Positions 1 through 11,389 of a DNA stretch of 64,000 bases are shown here, piece by piece. The stretch covers positions 160,473 through 224,472 of the forward strand of contig VSDK01009463.1 of the NCBI GenBank assembly GCA_009767595.1. The letters are read 5' to 3'. The notes under the pieces are model-generated. The model did not search any database and was not told the origin of the DNA. It saw only the letters and a list, made by a program, of their open reading frames with translations. Numbering within the stretch: the first letter of the stretch is position 1; the number at the start of each line of letters is the position of its first letter. The position numbers and the translations under genes were made by a program. This DNA comes from Symbiodinium kawagutii (lineage: Eukaryota > Sar > Dinophyceae > Suessiales > Symbiodiniaceae).

Positions 1-359
1 CCCCTACAGTATTTTCTGTGGCTTGCTTCCATCCCAAGAATATATGAATGGTTTCGACCAATCACTGTTGGTGCCATTCCTGGTCGAATTACTTTCCTGT
101 GACAAAAGTAATCAGGGTTCCACCATGCATGCGATGTTTCTTTTGTGACATGTTCCTTTGGATTCCCTTGCGTTGATGACTATGTTACTCTGGAGGGCTT
201 CACATGTTTGATATAGGATACATACCCAGATAATCATTTCATATCACATCATCTATGCAACTTGCATTTACTCAGTGTGTGTCTGATGTGTTCCGACTTG
301 GAGGGATTCCCACAAAACTTGGGTCATAACACCCTACTTGGTTGGATCCAGTCGGTCAC

Positions 360-480
360 CAGCGCAGACCTCGGAGGTGTCCAGCTCGATCCAGAAAAGC
401 TCGTCGCGGCGAAGGAAGAGCCGCGGACCCTCGCCGCGACGCGAATCGTTGCTGCCCAGCGATTCGAAGGGGCCCCTGGA
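360..480 (-). CDS. candidate exon, unknown protein
   Basis: GC-rich island. Read on the minus strand it follows a CAG acceptor (after the AGGCAG at 485-481) and ends at a GCTG/GTGACC donor. The open reading contains LFLRRDELFWIEL and DTSEVCA and fills the exon exactly in phase 0 to phase 1. A second minus frame is also open and ends in TGA at 358-356, so this could instead be a terminal exon. The family is not recognised. Confidence 0.5.
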
Positions 481-485
481 CTGCC

Positions 486-1147
486 TGGGTATGCCTTTCA
501 GTGCCTAGATATGCCTTTAAGTGCCTAGATATGGCGGTAGAACCAGTGATTCTCAAGATCCCAGGGTGGCCGGTGTTGTAACTGGTTGGTTCTTGGTGCT
601 TACCTGGTAGGTTCTACACCCACCTGATGATACCACAGCGGCCAAGCGGCATGGTATTTCGGTACCGATACATTGGCCAGTACAAAAACGCGCACCCGAG
701 TGTAGTGGTTGTTTGCCAATTTGCTGGAACCAACCACAGAAACTGCCACACCACTAGGTAGATAGCAGGGCGCTGCAACGAGGGCAGTGAAGGTGAGTTA
801 CCCACACGTAATTCCAGCTACCAGCAACCACTGTTGTCACCACTAGCAGAAATGAGTTTGCCGGAAAGTCACACGCTTCACTACTGTAGATCTGTGCAGG
901 TGTCTACAACAGCTCTCAATAGATTCATCTGTGAGTGGTTTCATGATGGCCTGGGGGCTGGGATTCAGTGTCAAGGTCTTCGGCCTCATCATCACCATAG
1001 TACTTACGACATCAAGAACACTGCAGATCATGCATCAGGAATCATACCTCAGGTATATTCAGGTATCATATGTCAGGTATCATATTATCATATATTATCA
1101 TTCTGCATGACATGAAACTACTGAGTCATCCGTATCTGCTGCTGCAC
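486..1147. other. intron-like stretch
   Basis: AT-rich spacer between candidate exons. It holds a short direct repeat (ATGCCTTTCAGTGCC and its variant at about 490-530). A weak minus-strand open piece at about 890-957 (PQAIMKPLTDESIESCC) begins after a CCCAG acceptor; I could not place its 3' border. Confidence 0.3.
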
Positions 1148-1232
1148 CCGCCCTTCCACCGTTCACTGTCGTCCGCACCGGATCGGGAGGTGAGCGTGTC
1201 TCGCACTCCAAGCGTTCACTCGCCATCTCTTC
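1148..1232 (-). CDS. candidate exon, polar protein
   Basis: Minus-strand open piece between a CTCCAG acceptor (an alternative GAAG acceptor gives a start at 1228) and a GGCGG/GTGCAG donor. It contains MASERLECETRSPPDP. With the start at 1228 it takes phase 1 and follows the CCCH exon 4284-4334 in frame. The plus strand is also open here (TVVRTGSGGERVSH), so the strand is not certain. Confidence 0.4.
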
Positions 1233-1282
1233 CTGGAGTGAGTGGCCGGAGTGGCCTTATGTGGCGAGTTGGGCCAGCCGCA

Positions 1283-1367
1283 GTTAACCAACCAATGGTT
1301 AACTAGTTGGTTAATGGTTAATGATAGGGGATAGTAACCAACAATAATAGGAAATATACCAGCTATA
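1283..1367. repeat. family B fragment
   Basis: Truncated relative of the adjacent family B element: AACCAACAATAATAGG-like core and a TGGTTAATGATAGGGGA motif. Confidence 0.5.
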
Positions 1368-1487
1368 TGGCTATGGGTCAAGCAGTTAACCAACCAACTG
1401 ATGAGGGATTTCCACCAACAATAAGAGGGAAAACAGCCTGGTTAATGATGGGGAACCTGGGGGACTAAGGGTTTTGACCCACTGCCA
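1368..1487 (+). repeat. family B element (introner-like MITE)
   Basis: Begins TGGCTATGGGTCAA and ends TTTTGACCCACTGCCA. The ends form an imperfect terminal inverted repeat. The core includes CCAACAATAAGAGGG and GGGGAACCTGGGGGAC. Confidence 0.75.
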
Positions 1488-1489
1488 TG

Positions 1490-2440
1490 TGTCATTATGT
1501 CATGATGTAATCATTATCTGTAGGCATGCACCGAACATTCATAATTTTGTTCATTGATTTCACTTGATTTCTATGGATGTTTTGCTCTATAACACTTGGA
1601 TACGCACACCAGTAGCCTCGCCACTGCCAAGGTGAACTGGAAAACTGGGAACCGGTGAAACCGTAGGAACCGAACCGGGTGATTTGAAATAGATCCTAAC
1701 CGGCTCCGGAACCAAACCAAACATGAAGCCACATCGGCCGACGGTAAACATCCAGATCTAATGAGTTTGGCCGCTTCTGACATCGAGATCAAATGTGATG
1801 AAGTCCTTGCTCATCCTTGCTCTTCGGTCGCTTCAGACATCCGTCTCGGCCGCAACTATTGAGGAAATCAAACAAAACCATATTCCAATGTTCAATAAGA
1901 AATCGAACCAAGGTCTGGTTTTATTGATTTTATATGATCCGAATTCGAATCGAGCTTAGGTTTCACTCACTTGGTCGAAACCGAACCGGGGTTCAGTTTT
2001 GCTGCTTGCATAGGAACCTACTCGAACCCAATCGTGGCCATGACTGCTGTGCTACAGGCAGGTGTGAGGGTTTCCGCTACATTTCCTCCAAAACATGTTG
2101 CTTCCTACAAGCAGCTTCGCAATTTCGTGCCTTTTGACTCCCCCACAACCAATTCGAACTCCGTGGCAAGCGAAAAACTCGGCGGAAAAAGTTTAGCTTT
2201 CAAGACATTCCATGGCTCGCCTATATAAAATCCACCAGTTGTTCACCAATATTCACTATGATGCAGTCTTACATTCAAGAGTATTCACCCTAATATGTGT
2301 GCTTTCCAACCACAGGTTCCTAGACAAAGACCACATCAACAGGTTGGAAACCCATAGTTTTGCCTCCTGTCTTTGTGACGGGGACCCAGTTCTGCCTCCG
2401 TTTTGAAGTCCTCGGGCTTCACCTGAAGGCACTTGGGGTC
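1490..2440. other. no gene recognised
   Basis: Unique-looking, mixed composition. The motif AACCGAACCGGG recurs (about 1666 and 1980). A plus frame at 1971-2228 is open for 85 codons but has no convincing splice borders. Nothing can be called. Confidence 0.3.
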
Positions 2441-2478
2441 GGTGTTGCTGTAGTTGGTGAAGGTGGCTTCTGGTTACT

Positions 2479-2552
2479 GGTGGTGACTGGTGGTGACTGG
2501 TGGCGACTGGTGGTGACTGGTGGCGACTGGTGGTGACTGGTGTTGACTGGTG
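2479..2552 (+). repeat. 10-bp tandem repeat TGGTGGTGAC
   Basis: About seven copies of a 10-bp unit (TGGTGGTGAC/TGGTGGCGAC). Confidence 0.85.
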
Positions 2553-2559
2553 GCTGCTG

Positions 2560-3276
2560 CTTAAGGTGGCAATGGTTAAGGACAGTGCTTACTGGTGGCA
2601 AATGATACTGTTGAGAACGGTTCATGATACTGAAAAGTGTTCTTAGTTAGTCATGGTTAAGGTAGTTAGGAAGTTCTCTTCAACAAAGGGTACTGAAAAT
2701 GGTGAATCAGCTACCATACTCATGATGTTGTTGCTGCTGGATACCCATTAATGAGGGCGTGGTGCGGCAGTGGTGCGAATAAGTCGTGGCTCAGTTCATT
2801 ATATACGGACCCCTCATCAAAATGATGGTGAAAATTGGTGAAACAATCATGGTTGCTTGTTGACCAACCATTCATGAACGGTGATGGACATTCTAAAATA
2901 GGTTTGTGCGATAGCTGATAGCTATTGAAAGAAATGACTATAGATCAAATCTCGAATCATTGTACAAGAGTCGTTTCATTCTCTCTGTTGCCATGTCAAC
3001 ACAATGTATTTTTAATTGTGAACATCATCAACATTTCTTTACATTAGCCGAACAACATTCCTGACAGTCCAAATGTGATGACAATACGTGAATCAGCAAT
3101 CAACCACAACAACAACTAGCAATGGCTACACTATAACATGCATGCTATAAACATATATTGATCATGGCTGTGGCAACCATAGCTCGCGGCTGTTGACCAC
3201 AAATGTATAAGCATGATAATTCCCTCCCCAACAATATGTCAAGAATACATAGACAAGATAGCAGTGAAAGCCTGAC
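2560..3276. other. intron-like spacer
   Basis: ATGGTT-rich at the left, then AT-rich without recognisable features. Confidence 0.3.
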
Positions 3277-3338
3277 CTGATGGTTTTGCGGGCTGCGTTG
3301 GAAGGGGAGAGCTCCCCATTTAGCTCGCAAAGCATGGG
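3277..3338 (-). CDS. candidate exon, unknown protein
   Basis: Minus-strand reading PMLCELNGELSPSNAARKTI between a GAAG acceptor and an ACCATCAG/GTCAGG donor (near consensus). Length 62 nt, phase 0 in and phase 2 out. It lies between the CCCH exon and the 1.2-kb exon, but its phase does not match the CCCH exon, so it may be alternative or belong elsewhere. Confidence 0.4.
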
Positions 3339-3589
3339 CTTCAGTCCCACAGATCTGGCTGAAGGGATAGTGACTTAATACCTAGGGATGGGGGTCCTTG
3401 GTGATGCTCATCCAGTATGATTGGCCACGTTGACACATATACAGTAATGTTGTCAACGTGCAATCACTATATGATCAGAAATAATCAAGACTTGTATCTA
3501 GCACTGATCACTTTGATTAGCAACGTATCCATTATCGACTGAGATTGAACTAAGCATATTCCTTGATGTTACTATACTACATCATTCAC

Positions 3590-4225
3590 AATTGATCATT
3601 ATTATTAGCAATTGACCATCACTAACCATCATTGACCAAGATAACTAACCACCGCTCGCCAGTACCAAACATGATTGAAAATCCCACCAAACATTAACGA
3701 ACCTCATCAACCGTATCATTAACCATCATTGACCAGTTAATTCTTAACAAGTACAAATCATTGACCCATCAATAAATGTCAACCATTAGCGTCAAAAATC
3801 ATTACTGGTCACTCACCACTATTCACGTGACCATCAAAGACCATCATAAACCACCTGTTGACCTATCCGAGAAACATATTGGCCGTCACAAAGTATCATC
3901 AACCATCAATGACTTCAAACATGGCAACCTATCTCACTATTGCAAACCATTAGTAACCAGCCACAACCCTTTCAACATCTATTAAGCATTACTCATCTGG
4001 TTAATGAAGGAATTACTAACACATCATAAACCATTACTATTAACCATTACTAACCCATGCTTTAAGCTTTTCTCAAACTATTCACCATGACTGACCATTA
4101 CCAACCATTCCTAACCACTAATTACTAACCATCATTCCTAGCCACAGCTAGCCACTATCCCGTCTTTAACCATTAAGCATCACCCTATCCATCATTACCA
4201 ACCCATCATCAAACCTATGAAACCT
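3590..4225. repeat. AACCATCA-rich intron half
   Basis: The plus strand is packed with irregular copies of ACCATCATTAACC-type words up to the edge of the CCCH exon. After the exon the strand bias flips (see 4385-4870). Confidence 0.7.
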
Positions 4226-4283
4226 CACCGCTATCGTCCCCTGTCGCACACTCCCACAGCGCGCGTAGCTCCCCACGCCTCAC

Positions 4284-4334
4284 CGGGCTTGCGCAACTCC
4301 TCCTCGCCATGGGCGAAGTTGCAGGCATCGCCAC
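4284..4334 (-). CDS. CCCH zinc-finger exon, C-terminal half of the finger
   Basis: Minus-strand exon from a GTCAG acceptor to a CCCG/GTGAGG donor, 51 nt. It reads GDACNFAHGEEELRKP, the typical end of a CCCH finger (C-x3-H followed by GEEELR). The remaining cysteines come from the exons at 5928-5944 and 6552-6632. CCCH fingers of this type bind single-stranded RNA, usually in proteins acting on mRNA stability or processing (family knowledge). Phase 1 in, phase 1 out. Confidence 0.75.
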
Positions 4335-4384
4335 CTGACTGACGATAGGAGCCGCGAGGGTTGCAACGTGCGTGGGGCGGCTCT

Positions 4385-4870
4385 GTTGGTCAATGGTCAT
4401 GGTTGAGGCTTGAAATGGTTTGAACTAGTGGTTTTTGTAGTTTAATCGGGACTGAATAGTACGGAAACAGGCTGAAAAACTGACAATGAGAAGTTCGATG
4501 ATCAATCATGATGAAATAGTAAAGTAACATGCTAGTTGACGGTTAATCATGGTTAATGATGGTTTCAAAAAACTTGAGTCTAGTGGTTGGTATGGTTGCA
4601 ACTAACGGCTGATCATGGTTGACAGGTAAGATGATGTCTGGTGAATGATTGATGCTTCAAGATACGGCTTCATTAATTGTGTTTTATCATTAACAGCCGC
4701 GGATTGAGTAATGGTTTGTCTACTTATGATCATACCATGTTGCCGGTCACTAAAAACCAGTAAAACCACAATGTGACAATGTACCACGATTGTACAGTGG
4801 TTCAATAAATGGCGTAATCAGTGATGGCTAGTCAATGATCATTCATCAATCTGATTGGTAGAAACTTATA
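4385..4870. repeat. ATGGTT-rich intron half
   Basis: The plus strand is rich in GGTTAATGATGG-type words, the complement of the block on the other side of the exon. Confidence 0.65.
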
Positions 4871-4889
4871 TCTATGATTATTCTGATTC

Positions 4890-5012
4890 CTGTTATAATT
4901 CTGGGCCTAGGAAACATTGTTCTCAATGTATAATGCTTAATTAATGATCATTGTATAATTATGGGCCTAGGAAACATTGTTCCTGTTATAATTATGGGCC
5001 TAATTATAACTT
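4890..5012 (+). repeat. short direct repeats
   Basis: TATAATTATGGGCCTAG and CCTAGGAAACATTGTTC recur at about 4895, 4957 and 4987. Confidence 0.75.
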
Positions 5013-5095
5013 AAATGCTCGCTTTCTTCATGCTTTGTTGAACCAGTGCTGCTTTGACTAGTGATACTCTGCATATAAGATCGGCATATGGCTCT

Positions 5096-5214
5096 GTGGC
5101 TGTGGGTCAAAACCCTTAGTCCCCCTGGTTCCCCTATCATCAACCGTTGTTTTCCCTACTAGTGTTGGTTGTTATCCTCCATTAATGCCTTCATTAATAT
5201 TGACCCATAGCCAT
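5096..5214 (-). repeat. family B element
   Basis: TGGCTGTGGGTCAAAACC at the left and ATTGACCCATAGCCA at the right: an inverted copy relative to 1368-1487. Confidence 0.8.
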
Positions 5215-5217
5215 ATG

Positions 5218-5775
5218 TAGTGATCCATGTGGAACACTATATTCAACAACAGCCGCAGGGCCCCATGGCCATTGTGACCGTTTTTTCACCTCTCATGAAA
5301 TCAATCAGTCTGATAAACACAGTTACAAAGCCGTTCATTTGTCACCGAAAACACAAGTTACTGCAACAGCAGAAGAGCAAAAAAAGAATGGAATCAACAA
5401 AACAAAAACAATAGCACAAACACTTTGTGCATGGTATCGGAAGCCCAGGAATGCTACAGTAGCATAAGTTTTCAGCATGTCAGCTCCCGAAAGTGACAAC
5501 CCAAGTTCTTCACGTTACACAACGGACTCCGTTCGGCACTCGTTCAGCAGAGTTGCGGGCACATGCGTATTCATTCATAAAGTCGCCTGGGCGAGTGCCA
5601 GAGCAAGTGTGCAGTGGAAAAAATCCTGGTTAACCAAGTGGTCAAAAAGTGTAAATAACTAAGCCGGTCAACTTCTGTAGCAATCCTAGAATAACCACAG
5701 TAAGAACAAATCCTGGTGAACTAAGCCGGTCAAATAATCCTAGGATTCTCTCTATTTCACCCCTTCTCTCCATTT
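5218..5775. other. no gene recognised
   Basis: Mixed composition with no convincing exon. A short GC patch lies at 5240-5275. Confidence 0.3.
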
Positions 5776-5778
5776 GGG

Positions 5779-5872
5779 TGTGTCTCAAAATAGGGGTACC
5801 CCCAAATCATCCATGATCAACTATTTATAGCAATAAACCAGCCATTTTTGGGGTCCCCCATTTTGAGAAATC
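5779..5872 (+). repeat. family A element
   Basis: GTCTCAAAATAGGGGTACCCC at the left, CCCCATTTTGAGAAA at the right, TIR-bounded. It is one of an opposed pair with 6035-6130 around the 17-nt microexon. Confidence 0.85.
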
Positions 5873-5927
5873 CCCAGGCTTGTGCTTGTTCCGTTCCTGG
5901 TTACAACGCTAGCTTTTTGCAAGAATC

Positions 5928-5944
5928 GGTCGCAAGCCGGTGGC
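5928..5944 (-). CDS. CCCH zinc-finger microexon (17 nt)
   Basis: Between an ATGGTCAG acceptor and an apparent GA donor (ACC/GATTCT). It codes PPACD plus one base on each side. Joined between 6552-6632 and 4284-4334 it yields C-x7-C-x5-C-x3-H in frame with matching phases (2 in, 1 out). The GA donor is non-GT but of a class reported in dinoflagellates. It is flanked by two family A elements in opposite orientation. Inference: the region could also be read as part of a longer exon. Confidence 0.5.
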
Positions 5945-6034
5945 CTGACCATTCTCACGAGGCTGACGGATCTAGTCCAGTGGTGCACGTGGGGCCTTCC
6001 AATAAAATTCAATCAACAACGGCAGCAAAATGGG

Positions 6035-6130
6035 GGTTTCTCAGAATAGGGGACCCAGAAAATGGCTGGTTTATTGCTATAAATAACTCATAAAGGATGA
6101 TTGGGGGGTACCCCTATTTTGAGAAACACC
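6035..6130 (-). repeat. family A element, inverted
   Basis: GTTTCTCAGAATAGGGG at the left and CCCCTATTTTGAGAAACACC at the right. Its reverse complement closely matches 5779-5872. Confidence 0.85.
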
Positions 6131-6551
6131 CAAATAGGGATACACAAATCTTCCCAACAATTTGGCACAGACGGACCGACCAGTAGAAACAAACATGCAG
6201 TTCCTCAAACTCAATCGAGCAAAAGTGAAAGGACTTATGCCACCTCGTTATACATCTTATACTGATCGTCCAGTTTCACATGTCCACCATGAAGGATGAT
6301 CATTTCTCCATATTTATCCTGTTTGCATCAGATGGTTCGACAGTAAGCCACCGCCAATCCGGTGATTCGCTGACCACAGAGTTGATGGATCTCCCCCCAG
6401 ACCTTATCAACCACTACTTCTCTAGCACTGGTCACCTGCCATGTTTTCACATCGTGGGACCACCCCTGCCATTGCTCAGTGGGGCCCCGTGACGAGGATG
6501 ACCCAACCGTCAGACCGTCATGGCGGCATCATCCAGCCCTTCGCATCCAAC

Positions 6552-6632
6552 GCCCAGCGGCTGCACAGCTGCGTCTTGTAGTTCATGGGTTTCAACTTGG
6601 GCGTCAGTGGCGCCCGGGCGCCATTGGATTTC
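6552..6632 (-). CDS. CCCH zinc-finger exon, N-terminal half of the finger
   Basis: Minus strand, acceptor CGCCCAG, donor GGGC/GTTGGA, 81 nt. It contains LTPKLKPMNYKTQLCSRW. YKTxLC is the usual lead-in and first cysteine of a CCCH finger. Phase 2 in and phase 2 out, matching the microexon 5928-5944. The preceding residues (KSNGARAP) are low complexity, as is common around such fingers. Confidence 0.7.
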
Positions 6633-6639
6633 CTGGGCG

Positions 6640-7185
6640 ACGACGCCTGGCAGATCGGAGCCGTGTCGTGACCAGCGTGTCGTTGTGACGTGAGGCCCAG
6701 TTGGGTGGGAAGATGTGGTACGGAGTATCAACGCATCGATGGATTTGGATTGATCTTGGAATTGATGTTAAGTTGATTTGAGTCGGAGGATTGATCAATG
6801 GAGTGAGTTTATGGTGAACACAGCAATAGAATTCCTGTCCAAAACTATGTATCTGCCCCTGGCCGAATCTTGATTCCCTGTCAACCAGTGGGCTCCTTCA
6901 ATTTGGGCAGGCCTGAATTTCGCCTTCCCTGCCACTACAAGACAAATACATACAAATACCCTAAAACAACTATCATGGCAAAAGAGATTCAGCCTTGTGC
7001 CAACATGCAAAGCTCAAATACAAACATCAACCAGATAAGCCACATGACTCTCGGAATAGCCTTTCCAGTGTCCTAAGAGAGTCAAAGAGTCACCAGCAAA
7101 GATCAGCGCCGCAAACGAGATGGATATTCATAAACTCCACGGCTTGAAGGGCCTGTTTTAGTGTTCTTTCCAATGATGGTATGCC
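6640..7185. other. intron-like spacer
   Basis: No recognised feature. Confidence 0.3.
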
Positions 7186-7192
7186 GTGGCAC

Positions 7193-7256
7193 CTTCCCGA
7201 GTTTCTGTCAGTGACGGGGCAAAGCCCAGGGCTATTTGTGGTGCATCCACTTCGCT
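7193..7256 (-). CDS. candidate exon, unknown protein
   Basis: Minus strand, ACCAG acceptor, GGGAAG/GTGCCA donor. It reads SEVDAPQIALGFAPSLTETR, phase 0 to phase 1. The plus strand is open for 111 codons over 7186-7521, but much of that is the ATG repeat. No family recognised. Confidence 0.45.
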
Positions 7257-7342
7257 CTGGTTGCCGAATACGGAGTTACAGTTTATGGAGGAGGATGATC
7301 TTGATGGTTTTGATGTTGGTGAAAATCATGACCATGATGAAT

Positions 7343-7343
<1 letters not shown>

Positions 7344-7391
<48 letters not shown>
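7344..7391 (+). repeat. (ATG)n microsatellite
   Basis: About 16 perfect ATG units, with degenerate GAT-rich sequence on the left. Confidence 0.95.
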
Positions 7392-7497
7392 AGTGGGAAG
7401 TCTGTCAACGATAATTATGATGTTTGTCATGATGATGTTCCTGTCTGACTGCCCTGCAAACTATCAGATTAACAACAACAATGATCTAGTGCTGAAA

Positions 7498-7576
7498 TGG
7501 CTGTGGGTCAAAACCCTGTAATTACCCCTGGTTTTCCTACCATTAACCATTGTTTTTCCTATTGCCCATTCATGGT
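7498..7576 (-). repeat. family B element, truncated
   Basis: TGGCTGTGGGTCAAAACCC end plus the ATTAACCATTGTTTTTCCTA core. The far end is missing. Confidence 0.7.
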
Positions 7577-7609
7577 TTGCCTAAAAAACTGTTGGTGACC
7601 CCCTAAGAA

Positions 7610-8700
7610 CCGTCACTTTCCATACCACATGGACACATTCATTTCAACACCTGATCAGCTTGTTGGCCGCTACAGTTCGCAAACCAATCTGCATGAACCA
7701 GCACTCATCCATCAGGAGCCTGGAGTTGAGCTTGTCAACCACTATGAAATTCGAACTTGTTAGCCACCCATCAAACAATTTGACAATATCGACCAGCTCG
7801 TGAATCCGCTCATAAACAAGGATCAACCATTCATTCAACAGTATAAAACCGCTAACTTCACAGCTGATAGATCATTCACTAGTCATCATATGCCATTGCT
7901 TGGTTGGTTGATCATTTTGAAAAGCTCATCAATAAATTTCCATTAACATACAATCATTTCGGCTTCCATCCCCTATTGTTGTTGGTTCTGAATCATTATG
8001 ATAGAACGTACTTTGCTTAATTAACCATGAAACCTTGACTAGCCATTAGTTATTGATTGATTTATCACTAATTCATGATTAATTCATTGACTTGACCATT
8101 GATTAACCATTGATTTACCATCATCACTAGTCACTGACCGCACTTAAATAATCATTGTTTATTGACATGGGATACTGGATATCAAATTGTTTGTATACTG
8201 TAGTATTAAATCTAGGATGGCTTAGTATACCAAGGTTTGTATATCATGGTTAGCAAACGTTAACCGTCATATACTAACCCATGTATACTAACCAGTGTAT
8301 ACAAACAATTGATTAAACGTTATCAACCCTTGCTCTTGATTCATCAAACTATTGTTATAAAAGCCTTGCTGACCATATACTCACCATTATATACATACTA
8401 ATCACTTCATACTGACCATTGCCGATCAACCAACATCGGAACATAACCATTATCATCATTGTCAATTAACCATTCTTAACCAATGATTAACCATCATCAT
8501 GGATTAACCCTGATATCACTCACCATCAACCATTGAAATGGCCATCAATCATCCATCAATCAACCATCAGCTAATCATTCTAACCATTAAAATGGACCAT
8601 CATCATGGATTAACCATGATATCAATGATATCACTAACCATCAACCATTGTCATGGATTCACTACCAACCATTGCCATTGATTGCCCCTTCCTAACCATC
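7610..8700. repeat. AACCATT-rich intron half
   Basis: Dense AACCATCA/TGACCATT words on the plus strand ending at the exon near 8710. Confidence 0.65.
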
Positions 8701-8709
8701 AGCAGTGAC

Positions 8710-8807
8710 CCCGGCGGCGTTGCTTCGCCTCGCCAATGTCGCCATCCTCCAGGGCCAAGGGCGGCGGCGGCAGCGGCAGTGGTGCCCTCCGCCGCTTCTT
8801 GCCGCGC
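8710..8807 (-). CDS. candidate exon, Ala-rich or basic segment
   Basis: GC-rich. Minus-strand acceptor AAAAAG, donor CCGGG/GTCACT, 98 nt. In phase 0 it reads ARQEAAEGTTAAAAAALG and ends TPP, joining 6552-6632 in frame. Another minus frame is Lys/Arg- and Pro-rich (RGKKRRRAPLPLPPPP). The plus strand is also open and has a good CATCAGCAG acceptor, so both strand and frame are uncertain. Confidence 0.4.
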
Positions 8808-8874
8808 CTTTTTGCGATGACCAAGGGAGTTCCCAGCGACGCAAGGAATGGTGGATGAACAACCATCATTCTAT

Positions 8875-10130
8875 ATGAGCATTCCATGGTAATGATGGTT
8901 AATGGTTATATAAAATGATCGTTACAATGCTGAATTAGTAATGATGGTTATAATGATGGTTGTTCACGATGGTAATGATGGTTATAATGATTGCTAATGG
9001 TGAGTAGCGATGGTAAAAATTCGCTAATGGTGGTCAAAAACAACAATCATTATAAATCATGGCTAATGGTGAGTAGCAGTGGTAAAAAATGATGTTTATA
9101 AAGATGGTTAATGATGAAGTGATAATGATGTTTATAATGATGGTCAAGCATGGTAATTAATTGTTTGGTTGTGATGGTTGATGATGGTTAATTGGTGGTT
9201 GATTGGTAATTGATGATCGTCAGTGGTGATGGTTAATGATGGTTACTATAGTGGCAAGTAATGATGGCCAATCAAGGTTTACATGATGGTAAATGACGAT
9301 TAATGGACCCATGGATACAAATGATGGTAAAAGATGATGCTTAATGTACCAATGCTCTAAATGTTGGTATATTGTGGTTACAAATGATTGCAAATGTTGA
9401 GCAATGCTTCATAGTCCGTGATGATCTAATATCGGTTGATGGGTTGGTAATGATGGCTAATGATGGTTGCATGATGGTTTATGATGGCTAGTGAGTGGTG
9501 GTCAATAAAAGTAGTGGTCAATGACCTAAAGTAGATGCAAATGACATGACATTGTGAAAACAATATAGTCATGATGGTGAGTTGGGTGTTCAGTGATTGG
9601 TTTTGCGATGTTTAACGAGCTGATTCAACATGGCTCACAATGGCAAGCGATTGCAATTGTAAGCTCATGAAGAGACATCAGCTGTGGTGGCTAGTACTGA
9701 CCTGATGTCCATTGTTTGAAGGAGGGTTAGTAATTATTAATGGTAGCAACTAGTGACCACTCGTAAGTCGTTGATGGTTATCATTCGTAATGAAACTCAG
9801 CTTTTAGTGGTGGTTAATGATGCTGGTGAATGGTGTTTGATATGTCTGATTGATGGTGAATTACAGTAAGGGGTTGGCAAATGGAGGCTGAGACAGGTTA
9901 CAATCAACAACAATTGGCTAATTCATGGTTGTTAGCGGCTGATAAGTAGTTGAAAATGGTGGATTGTGTTCCAGAACAATCATTGATGGTTACCTACAGG
10001 TAGACTAATTGATTGTGTAAGAACACAAGAAAGCTTGGTAATACTGCTTAATGATCGTTAGTGATACTTGATAATGGTTGTTCAATGTGGCTAGTTGTGG
10101 CTTCCAATCAAGTATGAGGCAAAAACACAT
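8875..10130. repeat. ATGGTT-rich intron half
   Basis: Almost continuous ATGGTTAATGATGG-type words on the plus strand for 1.25 kb, beginning right after the exon. The complementary block (AACCATCA) precedes the next exon at 11.6 kb. Confidence 0.75.
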
Positions 10131-10382
10131 CCATCAAGAACTGCAACTCATTGCAAGAATCCTTGCAATCCATCATGATAGAGGATTTGCACATTGAATC
10201 ATGATAGACAAATATACCTTACAACCAACAGCACTTCGCAACGTAGATCAACGTTGGTCAACGGGGGGATAGTACCATGTGGATCTCCGAAACCAGGTCA
10301 GATCTTCCCAAGGTGAAGACGAGCTCCAACATAACTTACCGATCCAGCCAGGAACCATCTTCCTAAAACATCCTAAAACACC

Positions 10383-10495
10383 TGGCTATGGGTCAATATT
10401 AACCAACAATAATGGCTTATAATGACCAACCAAATCATAGGGAAACCAATGGCTAATGATGGGGAACCAGGGGTACAGGGTTTTGACCCACAGCC
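10383..10495 (+). repeat. family B element
   Basis: TGGCTATGGGTCAATATTAAC at the left, GGGTTTTGACCCACAGCCA at the right. Confidence 0.85.
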
Positions 10496-10630
10496 ACCTT
10501 TGTGCACATTTGATCAAGAAACCAAAGTACAAAACCTCCAACACTGGCACACTGGCACATTACCGCAAGAATGTCACCACAACCAAGACCAACGAAGGAG
10601 AACAGGAGCAACGAACAGCAACCGCCCAAC

Positions 10631-10686
10631 CCGCCCTGCCCTTGCGCCCAGTGACCCCCAGGGTTCAGAGTTGGCCATCAAGGCAT
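10631..10686 (-). CDS. candidate exon, strand uncertain
   Basis: Minus strand: pyrimidine-rich CCCCCACCAG acceptor, GGGCGG/GTTGGG donor, reading ALMANSEPWGSLGARAGR, phase 1 to 0. The plus strand is also open (GSELAIKASGGG). No family recognised. Confidence 0.35.
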
Positions 10687-11389
10687 CTGGTGGGGGATTG
10701 GACACGTCCTTGGTGGATCGCGAGGTTGACACCGGGACTCCTAAAGGGATATACCAAGGTGACAGTGTCACCAGGGCTCCTTACAGGTTGTCAGGGACAT
10801 ATACTAAAGTGTAATAATAGGACACCAGGACTTCTTGAGCTGACAGAACTCCAATCAATGCAAGTGTAATATCTGTGCATAACGTATCATTTACAGAAAA
10901 TATGTGATTATATTTGTCTCCAAAGCCCTTTTTCTTGCTTCAGTCAGGTGGTGATGAGGGATAGATGAGTCGCGTCAACTTGTGAGATTCTAGATCAAAC
11001 AAGCAGACCTGGAGGGTGTCGGACACTCAGATCAAGTGCTTGAATGACAACAGAAGTTATCAAAGACAACGCCACACCCATTGGGCAACAGCTCCAATGC
11101 AATTTGAAGCGACGACCAAGAGGGCAAGTGGACAACTTCTCATCACCGGTGCAACTGGTTCAACTATCAACCACTCTGGCCGTTTCCTTGGTGCTGTGAT
11201 GGTTTGCCACGGCCTATAATGGCAATGATGTGCAAATGGTGGAAGGAAAATTGAATGGCTGATTGTGAATAACCATGCAATAACCTTGGGGTACTCAATT
11301 TATACGATTGAACATAGTAAATAGTTTCAATTGGTGTCAATACTGCATGGATCTATACTTCATAGAGCGGTGTTTGGCTGAAAGTGGTG

